Source of the DNA: Heterobilharzia americana
Lineage: Eukaryota; Platyhelminthes; Trematoda; Strigeidida; Schistosomatidae
NCBI GenBank assembly: GCA_944470555.2
Contig: OX104127.1
Span: 155,511,776 to 155,575,775 of the forward strand
DNA length: 64,000 bases
Reading direction: 5' to 3'
The notes under the pieces are model-generated. The model made no database searches. It was not told the origin of the DNA and was given only the letters and a program-made list of their open reading frames with translations. Below, one piece after another: positions 28,001 to 39,000 of the stretch (its first letter is position 1; each line of letters starts with the position of its first letter). Both the position numbers and the translations under genes were made by a program.

Positions 28001-28132
28001 CCTCGAGGAAACCCCAATAGAATAGCCCACCAAAGGTCAAAAAGCATGCGCGTTCACAGTTCTTCTTCCTCCGAATCTGCAGGTACTAGAACTCACTACC
28101 AGCCAAGGTGGTCTCCACCCCAACTGTTTTAA
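25031..28132 (+). mobile_element. CR1-like non-LTR retrotransposon relic (endonuclease + RT)
   Basis: In order on +: an ORF1-end-like frame (25034-25231); apurinic endonuclease start around 25500-25620 (VILTETW with frameshifts, DDMIQFRRGRE); endonuclease core at 25757-26068 (AGDFNTPT; SKLDHLLTSDH) and SSDHTVVVLDL at 26087-26122; RT fingers near 26755-26800 (GKSPGCDDIS) and 26930-26990 (CYRPIALLPVISKFMESV); motif A near 27145 (DFAEALDTVSHTVL); catalytic YADDIELW near 27397; tail at 27845-28132 with DLGLHCLSHRRLRGGLIM, the conserved CR1 L-x-L-x-x-RR-RGDLI segment. YADD is intact but there are several shifts and stops, so it is not functional. Confidence 0.75.
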
Positions 28133-29540
28133 CCTTACAACCAGTTTAATTTCCGTTATAACCATTTAATCATTCTTCATCCCTTCCACTTGCCACGAGT
28201 TAGCCTCACTTACCTAGATTCTTCATACCTCTGCACACCTCGACTTACTTGGGTTTAAGTAAATTACTCCATTAGTTCACTTTTCTTTTCCCCTTTTACT
28301 CACACAAACACTTTTAGGTTTTCTCCTCGCTATCCACAACCCTGTCTGGCGACCAGTCCGAACAACTGTCTGGCAACTCGACATCTGAAGAAGCCAACTG
28401 CACCACAGTCCAAGGCAAACAAACCAACACTTAACTTCTTGTTCTGTAAATCACAGCTATGGCAGACAAGTGGCTGGATCTACTGCATCGGAATCCGCCA
28501 AAGACCTGGGACCGTTCCGCAAGACCAAGAAGCGAACAAGAAGAAATCAACCGGTTCACACATGCTCGTTAATAAGAGATTGGATATTGAAATATTCTGA
28601 GGGTGATCTAGAAAGAGGTGCTACAAATGTTGGTAGGTTTTTTTTCCAGGTCTCTAAGCTTATTCATTATGGTGCCAGATAACTGTATGCTTTATTCAGC
28701 ATAGTTTGCGAAAAAAATATTAGCTTTCAGCAGACCTAGAAGCAAACACGAAGAAATCACGGTTTACACTTGCTCATAAAAAGATATTGGATGCATTCAA
28801 ACGTTCACACATGTGAGGTCTTATCGTATATTTCTCCCCTGCTAGGACTGGCTGTCTTCGAGGGCATCACAAGGAAACTCAAAAACTGTGATCGAATTAA
28901 CTTAGCGTAAATCTGCGTTTCTCCCATAGTGTTTTCAACGACTGAAACTCCTTACCTCAGCAAGTAGTATCATCACCTGTCAGCGCATCCAAGGAGAAAC
29001 TATATCTTCACACAGATATCTTCTGCAAGGATTAACACAGGCCAACTGGCCTACTATCCTTATAACTGAAAACTGGAAGTAGTGTTTCACCGCCTTTACG
29101 TGGGTCATTACATTAAGTACTTGGAAATTTGGATCAACTACCAAAGTACTTTAACCCCACCATGAAGAAACGCTCTGTCGGTTTTTAATGTGGGAATAAA
29201 TAAAGGTTGCAACATAAATGTTATGCTTATAATGTTTAGAAAATTCTTCAAGCTTCAAACTACCTATTCTCTGCTTAGCGTGATAAAACGTGCGGTATTC
29301 ATCTGTATGATACAAGTCTTTAAAACACCTGAACTGTGGTGTGAACATAAATATGTCTGCAGACAGTAACCTGTCGACTCTAAAATATTAGCATGAACGA
29401 TTCTAGAGTTTAAGAATTTTGGCTTCAGAATTTTTATGAACATGAAGTTCGTGATGTTGGATGTTTGGTAAAGACCAATAGGTTTCAAAATACAAAACTT
29501 TGAATATTGTCGTAAAGCAGTAAACTTGTAATGAAGGAGT
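28133..29540. other. Mostly unrecognised; small diverged duplication
   Basis: A segment near 28520-28580 (AGACCAAGAAGCGAACAAGA...) recurs diverged at 28728-28790. Nothing coding was recognised. Confidence 0.4.
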
Positions 29541-30590
29541 TAGGTTGGGGAAATCACGCAGATGACAATCCTGTTAGGTAAAGACGCTGACAAGATGCAG
29601 TCTTCTGGCCACTTTGAGTGGTAATTTGAGAATGTTTGGGATGCGTCTGTCTCCACCCAAATGGAAGTTATTGCTCCAGGATATGTCTTCAACGGTATCT
29701 CGGCTGACAATGGAAAGTGAAGTGGTTGAGTGTCGACCATTTCACTTACCTGAGAAGTGGGATCAGCCCTGATGGCTCAGTGGCCGACAAAATTTCTGCA
29801 CGAAAACAAAAGGCTGGATTTGCTTTTGCCAATTTATGCCACCTGTGGCCCCGCCGTGATATCCATTTGTCTATCAAGGGTCGCGTACATTGCACAGCAG
29901 TCTGCTCTGTCCCACTGTATGGCTGTGAAACATGGCCACTGAAGGTGGAAGACATGAAAAAGCTTCAGGTGTTTGACCATCATTGCCTTCCTAGTACATG
30001 CCGTATTCCGTGGTCTCAACACGTGAGTAATGCAGAAGTCAGGTGCAGAGCTTTAGGGAGAAAAGTTGAGTCAGTTGACACAGTCGTGGACCTTCATCGA
30101 TTGAGATGGTTGGGACACGTGTTACGTATGCCTAGTTGCCTTCTGCCTCATCACACAATGCTGGCCGAAGTAGTTTCAAGGTGGAAAAAGGCTCAAAGTG
30201 GCCAGACCGAAACGCAACATCAATGTATGAAGTCTTTGACTGTTGATTTGAGCCATGTTGGGCTATGCAGACTAGTTGGTAGGTGTTTGCGGAACAAGAG
30301 AAACCAGGGGTTGGAGACTGACTCCAGATGATACGGCTGAGAACCGATGTCAATGGCGCAGATGTATACACACACTATCCTCATCTTAACGACGCTATAC
30401 CGAATTTCATCGCTTTGTTATTCTTCCTCTCTCTCTCTCTATTTGAGTACTTTATATTCCTTTTGATTGAATTTTGTTTTCTTCATCTTCCACTTGACTG
30501 CCTTTTTACTTGATGTACTGATATGAGGTGTGGCAACTCAAACAGTAATGCCTAGTTCTATGTTGATTCGGAGTTGATTCACATTATCAT
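29541..30590 (+). mobile_element. RTE-like retrotransposon fragment, 3' half (family A)
   Basis: Begins around the RT catalytic box (a decayed copy of GCAGATGACATAGTCCTG...) and runs to the 3' end. The frame 29717-30331 has VECVDHFTYLRSGISPDGS-like text, LYGCETWPLKVEDMKKLQVF, then VVDLHRLRWLGHVLRMPS, the thumb/C-terminal segment of RTE-type proteins. After the stop comes a shared 3' UTR (TATCCTCATCTTAACGACG, a CT run, TGATATGAGGTGTGGCAAC) also seen at 52.4, 43.9, 59.1 and 63.2 kb. 5' truncated, as is usual for non-LTR elements. Confidence 0.8.
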
Positions 30591-30789
30591 GAAAATAAGA
30601 GGTGGGGAGAAAAAGACTGATACCAGAATAGACGGTGTATGAGACGAGAAGGAATTCAGAAATGATTAGCCAAGACATTCAAGCTTTAGAGGACATCAGT
30701 ATGAATATATCTGCGACATTGACTGGTTTTCAGCTATATCATCAAGAGTCTTTAACCACTGATTCCTGTCGTCTCAGCGCAGTACACTC

Positions 30790-31115
30790 GTCTTTTGGTA
30801 GATAATCAAATATCTCGCCGGTCGGTGCCGCACATGACAAATGCCAAAAGGACCTATATCCGAGCTGAGATTTCATCATCAGCCAATCTGTTGGGGCTGA
30901 TGCAACTCACCAAGCAAATGAAGTGGACGACACATTTAACCGCTTCACTTCTTAGCCTTCAACTGAGAGTAGTTGCAGACTAGTCCTAGAGCATTTTACA
31001 TTTGACAGGTGCAAATTGTAGATAAAACATTCTCAGATTTCTGCTGAAGGGATTCAGAAGACCCTGCATTTTACCAGTATCTTCAACTAACAGGACAATT
31101 TCGTCTGCACGTAAT
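30790..31115 (-). mobile_element. Old RTE-like RT fragment
   Basis: On - this aligns with the RT stretch of the copy at 60.6-60.9 kb: ADEIVLLVEDTGKMQGLL in the position of YADDIVLLGED-x-x-KMQSLL, then text like VECVDHFTYL decayed to VKCVVHFICL. The catalytic DD has become DE. Much more diverged than the neighbouring family A copies. Confidence 0.55.
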
Positions 31116-31253
31116 GGGCTTACTATTAGTAGTATCACGAGGTGAAGGCAAAGGACGAGACAGTTGAGAATGACAGCTTATGTTTGATTAGGTCTTGTAT
31201 ACTACTTAAAGCGTTCAGGGGGTTGACACTTCCCTGCTGCCCACATGCGTAAC

Positions 31254-32099
31254 TATTATTTGGTTGGAGACAATCGACAGAAAGCCCTGGACCTAGGTTT
31301 CGTGCTTGTTGGCAAGCGATACTGAGCCTCCTAGCTTGGTGACCACATTGCAAATATGATCGATATGATTCGACCAGTACTCAGGACTAGATAAGATGAA
31401 ATTGATTGCTCTCCAGTGACCAATCAATGGATGTAACCCAGTCCTACAGGAGATGAATCGCAGCGTGAACGGTAACGTCCCTGACTACAACACTGGGTGA
31501 TGCGGGTTCAAATCTCAGGCGGAACAACAGTCTCATCGAGGTTACAGATACGCCTTGCTGACGAGTGCCAACAAGCACAGAACCTAGGTCCACGGCTTCC
31601 TACCGATTGCATCCAACCAACTAACCGCAAGTTATCCCAAGTTGTCTTGAAAAGTGTTATCTCCAACATCTATGCCGGCTCTAAATTTGGTAACGAACAC
31701 TATCACTCCGTCATCAAGAATACGGGACACGATTCGAACAACCTGGTATACTTTCTCATGATAGTTTCACCAAAGTATCCCTAGAAATTTAAGTGATGTG
31801 TGCAGATAAATGTCTTCATTTCATCCATTCTTCCCAGGTGTAACAGTGACGTTTTAGGAGACCGTTATCCGTGTGATAGACGATAGTAAAAGGTGCTATT
31901 TCACCTCTTGATGGCAACCATTTTCCACAATGAGGTTCTCACTCCCGAAAAAAAAAACAGGGAAGAGAGTGTTCTGCTATCCAGCTGCTGGTTATCATTC
32001 GGTCCACCGGCACAAAAGTCGGATCACATACGCTGTAGTTTGTAAAAGGAACATCGGAGAAATGAAACAGGAATCCGGAAGGAAAACACATGTATAATT
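31254..32099 (+). repeat. 846-bp exact direct repeat, copy 1
   Basis: Every base I compared is identical to 37204-38049 (offset 5950), including a run of nine or more A's. Identity starts and stops abruptly; the flanks differ (GCGTAAC / GAGTAGA left; ACCAGTG / CTTAGAA right) and show no target duplication. Inside lie an inverted arm and a tRNA-like SINE body (GGGTTCAAATCTC B-box near 31503) of a family also at 46.0 and 61.9 kb. A 95-codon frame at 31497-31784 is antisense-like filler of that repeat, not a gene. Confidence 0.95.
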
Positions 32100-33558
32100 A
32101 CCAGTGTCATCGTCAAATGTGATTTAATTTTATCCTTGCCTCTTCTATATTCCTTTATCTTCAGTCAAACGCTCTAACTTTACAGTCCCTGACAACCGGC
32201 ATATCCGTACGCCATACATTCATTCTGGGGAGATAGGTAAAGTCTCGTGTGTGAAAGATTTGAATGTACTACTACATGTAGACTACTAGTTGATGTATAA
32301 GAACTAAGTCTTAATGCGATGTTTTACACCGTAGATCGAAACACGTTACACTAATAACATTTTCAACCAGAAAAATCTTCAAGACTGGGAAAGTAGGACG
32401 TTGTCGTAGCAGTCACGAGAGACTGGAGATGTGGAATCCACTCACTAAATGTGTGGTGTGATTAGGCCACCTATTATTTGTGATTTTTACTGTTGCACTG
32501 CTCGGGTACATAGTTCAATATGTAGTCATGGAATGGAGAAAATTAACTCCTGTAGATTATCCCGATTTTCACCTCATCTTCGACTAACTTCTCTTATCCG
32601 GCTAATTCGTATTTGTCACTATGATATGCTTCTGGCTTAGTGGACCTTATATTTAGGTCATCATGCGTGTACTGATGTTTCTTCACCCTGCCAGCCCTAA
32701 CATGCAAAGACCCGTAACATCCAATTCCGTGAGGTTGACTCTTACTTCGACTGAAGCTTCCAACCTTGACTTTTTACTACCTAGGCTGCAGGCACCAGTA
32801 TTCAGTCCCTTTAAGTTATTCGAACTACCTGGCCTATCCATATTAACCTTTAAGATACTTGTTTCCAATACAACACTACACAAAAACTCACAGGTTTAAT
32901 ATTTTATTCTCGTTTCTCTTTCCAGACACTCCGTTTCTTGCACTCTGTTACCAAGACCAATAATCCTCACCTCTTTATTTTCAAAAACTGCTTTTAAGAT
33001 CGTACCTGAATCGGTTATATTCCACTCGGTTCACCCAATCTAACCACTTTAGACACATTTAACCATAGTGTTTTTCGCTGCAGGATGTGCTAATTTGTGT
33101 TCTTAACCAATTTCAGGTTGCGGGTAGTGTGCTTAGAGGAGTCGAAATCTTTCAACTGTTTAGGGTTCCAGATTGGGTGGTAATCTTTTGGCTTCGAGTT
33201 ACCGTTGCAATAAGACCTAAGTTCTCTGGAGATTTTGTTCGGCTCAATTAATTCAGCTTCGCATGTTGAGTCACCGAAATCGGTTTCAGTGAAAAATTAA
33301 AAGTCCAACCTGCGGTAGGTTTTCTGCAACGTTTGTATTTAAATGGCGCTGAGCCATTTAATAACCATCCTAAGTAGTACTTATGGTTTCAGATCTTACC
33401 TAACTACGCCAAACAAATAAGGTAGAAGCATGCTTCACATGTACTTGTTATCATTAAAAATATTTATTAGATAGATAATATTGATTTGCCTTAATTCTCT
33501 TAGTTTCTAACCCAGCTATGAGTATATTGATGTTTTCCTAAATTCATGTTTCGCTTAG

Positions 33559-33722
33559 ATGGAGCTGTGGCTTGGTATCTTAGAGGGGTGACTATCAACA
33601 ATAAGGTCACGAGTTCGAACCTCGCTGCACCTGCCGAGGTTTGGGCAGCCAAGTAGCATCACTAGCCCTCAGATAATAGGTGTGGCTCATTGCCTAGTGC
33701 ATGGATTTGCACAAGGTTGCTG
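33559..33722 (+). mobile_element. tRNA-derived SINE, family E
   Basis: A-box-like GTGGCTTGGTATCTTAGAGG and B-box-like GAGTTCGAACCTC about 50 nt apart, then a body with TCACTAGCCCTC and GTGTGGCTCATTGCCT. The reverse complement of the body is found at 54545-54690. Confidence 0.6.
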
Positions 33723-35687
33723 AGTGCGTCTCATTCTTTTAGATGAAGTTGAAGCAACGTCCGCGGTAAATGCATTAAACTGTGCGATAAAGCTGTTCAA
33801 GTTGTCATTTTATTTCCCTTATGTTCTTATTATCTGGCAAGACTTAGAAACTGAATTTGGAAATTATCACTACCTCACACCATCCAGGAAAACAAGTATA
33901 CATAGACCTGCATGTCATCAACTCACAGTGAGTTTATAGTACACTACTCTTTAACGAATACATATTAAGTGTTGTAATAAATCTCAGTGTTAAGTCCTGA
34001 AGTTGACTTAATTTAGTCCAGAAGACCTGAAAAGCTTGGTGACTCTTGTAATACCGAATTTATTCCAAGTCCCTTATGATCGTAATGGTTTTACGGACTA
34101 GAAAATAATTTTGAGTATCCGCAAGGATTCTGTCACGTCGGCAGTCGACGAACTAACTTATTACAGTTTCACCGGTATTCGTTTGTGATTTTGTAATTGA
34201 CACATGATAAGTTGTACATTGTGTGTCCTGGAAACTATATACCGAAGAATGTTATGTAGAAATATTTTTGACTTACTTCTATCCTATTCTTGTAGATCAC
34301 TTCATTCACAGTTCAAGACAAGTAATCTTCCCTGAATGTTTGAAGGACGATGACATTTTTACCGCTTTCATAAAATGTATAGTATAGATATTAGAGTACA
34401 TACGATTTCCATCTTAAGCGCGCAGCATAATCCAATCATTATACTCTCCCAAACACCGAATCATGTGTGAAATCGGGTCACAAGGGGGATAATTGCATCT
34501 CCGTAAGAGCATGGAAGGATTGATAATGCCTTCACGTTATGCAATGACCGTGAACATCTCGGATAACACTGAACAATTTCATACCAATTATAGATAATAG
34601 CTAGCAGCAGAATCCAGGGAGTGCGTTTCGTCTATTTGGGACTCATCAGCTGGATATATAGTCGTTTTCTATTATTACCATTGTTTCTTATAACCTTTGC
34701 CAGAGTTCTCTTGCTGTTCAGTCTTGTATAATTACTTGCCTCTCTGTCTCGACTTTTATCACTGTATTGTTTTTGACCTTGTTGTTTCACCAGGGCGTTA
34801 TCGCCCTATATCTTATTTCTGTTTTGGTCTTCTGATTACTATGTGCATTAATCTCTTCGTTTTTGTCTTTCCCTGGCTTTTTCTATCCGGTCTGATGAAA
34901 CAGTAACTGCCACTATACGTTGTGCACCTCACAGTCGTTCGAATTTTTAGATTTTCGCCCTAACTTTCGCTTCGATCATAGATAACGATATATTGAAGTT
35001 GGTGCTGTTGGAGTAATGGACTAATTCAGTTGTTTATTTTAGCGATTCAACCGGCCTTCTGGTTTATTTCTGAAGATTGTCAACTGAACTGTGTGGCTGA
35101 TATTTCTTTCTAAAACGGGTGATCGCTTTTCTTACCTCAGATGAGCTGAACAACTTCATCTCATAGTCAAATGCAGTTGCTACTCTTATCTTAGTTCTAT
35201 ATAGTTACTGTCAAGCTTCGTATTCCCTGCTTTTGCGTTATATCGTTCATTCCATGAGAATTGGATCAATTATTGCATTCATAATCCAACAAGTGAACCG
35301 ATAAGCATCAGAAGTTTGCACAGAGCACATATGAGTAGTACCTAGATCTGTTCTACCAACTATTCATGTTTGCCATTCTCGGTCGATCCTTAGGAAAAAC
35401 TCACCAATCTACTCTCTTCCATTTCAGATTTGAATCACCATTTGATAAGAGTCGAACCATCGGTGTTCTTTCAAGTTGCAAAAGCGTGTAAACCACCATA
35501 ACACCGATATCTCTGTTCTGTGGACAAGCCTAGTTATTAGTATGTATAAAATTTTCAGAATATAAATTAACTAATAAATAAAGCACAAATGGTAGCAGTC
35601 TCTAATAAATTGCTTACGACTAACACCTTGTAGTAGAGCTGTTAATATATCATTCATTTTGTTATTTTTCTATACATCCAACTTTAG
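33723..35687. other. Upstream flank or first intron of VPS26
   Basis: AT-rich, no recognised repeat or protein. A conventional first exon of VPS26 (5' UTR plus ATG) could be here, but I could not pick one with confidence. Confidence 0.4.
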
Positions 35688-36061
35688 AGCTTTCTAGGCA
35701 TTGGCCAAAGTGTCGATATTAAAATTAACTTACACGATGAAGAGAATAGGAGGAAGGAGGAACTCAGGAGTGAAGATGGACATATTCATTCACTTCCGGT
35801 GTATTATGATGGTGAAAATGTTTCCGGAACTGTACATGTGGGCTTAAAAAGAGGCGGAAAACTGGAGCATCAGGGGATCAAGATTGAATTCATTGGTCAA
35901 ATTGAGCTGTATACTGATCGTGGAAATCGTGAAGAGTTTATTACTTTGTGTCAAGACCTGGCGCGTCCTGGTATACTTTCTCACTCAACAAGTTATCCAT
36001 TCGAGTTCTTGCGTATCGAAAAGCCCTACGAATCATATTGTGGTACAAACGTCCGTTTAAG
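35688..36061 (+). CDS. VPS26: VPS26 first visible coding exon
   Basis: Acceptor CAACTTTAG ends at 35687; translation from the first base is SFLGIGQSVDIKINLHDEEN, which lines up with residue 2 onward of the usual MSFLG start. Donor AG|GTAAAT at 36061/36062 splits an Arg codon (NVRL-R). Confidence 0.93.
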
Positions 36062-39000
36062 GTAAATTTGAAGCGTGTAGTTCTCCTAAATGGTAGATAC
36101 TTTTTGCGAATCACTATTCAAAAGAGAATAGCTGATATTACAAAAGAATATGAGCTAATAGTACATTCCACAATGAGATGTTCTGAATCGAGTGATGGCA
36201 TTCAAATGGAGGTCGGTATAGAAGATAGTTTACACATTGAATTTGAATACAATAAGTCAAAGTGTGTTGCTATTTCTGTATATATATATAATGATTTAGA
36301 TATCACCTACAAGATGTTATTGTTGGAAAAATATACTTCCTTTTGGTCCGAGTTAAAATAAAGAATATGGAAATACAAATACTAAAACGTGAAACTATTG
36401 GTTCAGGTAGGTGAGTTACACCTTTCAAGGTATGACTTACTTTCATAGGTCCAACGGCTTTTACTGAAGCAGAAACTGTTGGAAAATACGAGATAATGGA
36501 TGGCGCTCCAGTACGTGGCGAGTCGATTCCGATTAGGCTATTTTTGCATGTCTACGGTTTAAGTCCAACTATGCGTGATGTTCACCGCAAATTTTCAGTA
36601 CGATATTTTCTAAATTTAGTACTGTTAGATGAAGAAGACCGGCGATATTACAAGCAACAGGTAAGTAAAACATTTTTGTATGCAAAAGTCTCATGTACGT
36701 TAAAACTAGCTATCAAGTAAGAAAAGCTTGGTGCTTTCACTACTGAACTATTATTATCTATCGTGATTTCCACCAACCTATTTCCTTATTACTAGTGACA
36801 ATAACATTTTGATAACCCAAGTTACCACGTTAATAACTCGAACCTATGTTACCGGGGTACAAAATACAGTTTTCCATTGATAACATTTTATGAAACCTGG
36901 GATTTCACCTTGATCGAAGAGTATTTAAGTTTATTCCTATTTTCTTTATGTATTCTGCTGCACTCTAGGTTACTTACATAGATATGCTGATCATGGACCT
37001 CTTGTAGGCGTTCACTTTTACAACGGACGTCAATCGGATTGCTCCACGTAACAGGTTTTTGGAACCGAAAATTATACATTGATTGGTCACGGGAGAGCAA
37101 CCGATTTCATGTTGTCTAGTCCTGAGTGCAAGCGGAATCCTATCGATCATATTCTCAATGCCGCTACCAAACTAGGAGGATCATCGCGGTGGACATGAGT
37201 AGATATTATTTGGTTGGAGACAATCGACAGAAAGCCCTGGACCTAGGTTTCGTGCTTGTTGGCAAGCGATACTGAGCCTCCTAGCTTGGTGACCACATTG
37301 CAAATATGATCGATATGATTCGACCAGTACTCAGGACTAGATAAGATGAAATTGATTGCTCTCCAGTGACCAATCAATGGATGTAACCCAGTCCTACAGG
37401 AGATGAATCGCAGCGTGAACGGTAACGTCCCTGACTACAACACTGGGTGATGCGGGTTCAAATCTCAGGCGGAACAACAGTCTCATCGAGGTTACAGATA
37501 CGCCTTGCTGACGAGTGCCAACAAGCACAGAACCTAGGTCCACGGCTTCCTACCGATTGCATCCAACCAACTAACCGCAAGTTATCCCAAGTTGTCTTGA
37601 AAAGTGTTATCTCCAACATCTATGCCGGCTCTAAATTTGGTAACGAACACTATCACTCCGTCATCAAGAATACGGGACACGATTCGAACAACCTGGTATA
37701 CTTTCTCATGATAGTTTCACCAAAGTATCCCTAGAAATTTAAGTGATGTGTGCAGATAAATGTCTTCATTTCATCCATTCTTCCCAGGTGTAACAGTGAC
37801 GTTTTAGGAGACCGTTATCCGTGTGATAGACGATAGTAAAAGGTGCTATTTCACCTCTTGATGGCAACCATTTTCCACAATGAGGTTCTCACTCCCGAAA
37901 AAAAAAACAGGGAAGAGAGTGTTCTGCTATCCAGCTGCTGGTTATCATTCGGTCCACCGGCACAAAAGTCGGATCACATACGCTGTAGTTTGTAAAAGGA
38001 ACATCGGAGAAATGAAACAGGAATCCGGAAGGAAAACACATGTATAATTCTTAGAAGCGGCAGTGGTCGAATCCGTTAAAGTCATGATAGTGGATATCCG
38101 CTCACTTCTATACCCTTCACGCGACACTAATTCCATTGTCTGATAGGTTTCAACTTCACATGTGACATCAAATTAAGGATTGTGTAGGTGAGAACTGTCA
38201 TTGCTGTAAACACGAATCTTGAACCATATGGCAACAATAAATGAAAGGTTATGTGTATCCCACCTCTGTTAGCTCTGCAACATGACCAAGCTGGAGGTAA
38301 TATTTTGAAAGCACTTGTAACCCGAGTTGTCAGTACTAGGAATACAACAAATCATTCTCACCAAAACCGGTAGACTTCACTACTCTCACATTCACCCATG
38401 TTTCTCAGCATTAAGGAAAGTGCCTGGCCTTTCTTGAAAGAATTTCCTGTGGTTTTCGAGCATCAGATACTATGTCTCTATCACATTACATCATTTGAAG
38501 TTGTTTATTAGAATTTCCGTGGATGGCTGTCTTTTGACTTCAATTTAAATTTCTCAGAGATATTTGAGGCACTGCGGTTTATTGGGCTTGTGGCCATCTA
38601 CCCCAAACACACAACACTAATTGAATTAAATAGCAAAAAAGTAAGGAAAGGATAGTCAGTCTAAGACACGGCAGCAGTTCACAAAGACGGATTGTAGGTG
38701 TGACCTACTTAACGAAATATTTCCGAAACATTCGGAAGATCTCGTTCTAATTGTGCACTGAATCTATTGTTGGAGCGTTTCTGATAAAACTAGTTGTTGC
38801 AATAGCGCAGTTGTCTGTTTGAACTTCATGAAAATAGTCGAAGATTTAATACATAAATTTGCCAGTTTACCTGAGTTCTTATCTTAAGGAGGATATGGTA
38901 CTCCGTCTTTACCTTTAGTTTTTCTTCTGATATATGAGAATAACCGTTCTGGATAATTCTGATAATCGGTTGCAAATTGTCTTTCGTATATTACCCAAGA

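Noticed and set aside
31497..31784. Identical 95-codon frames at 31497-31784 and 37447-37734 as a duplicated gene
   Set aside because: The frame crosses a tRNA-like SINE body and has no splice or start context; identity is explained by the DNA duplication.
35799..36065. VPS26 starting at an internal Met (the frame MYYDGENVSG...)
   Set aside because: The alternative-start codon falls inside a conserved strand; about 37 upstream codons in the same exon match the VPS26 N-terminus (SFLG...DIKINL), and the frame's apparent stop is in a 35-bp intron.
31254..38049. The 846-bp direct repeats as LTRs of a retrotransposon
   Set aside because: No TG...CA ends, no primer-binding site, no target duplication, and the DNA between holds host VPS26 exons instead of gag-pol.
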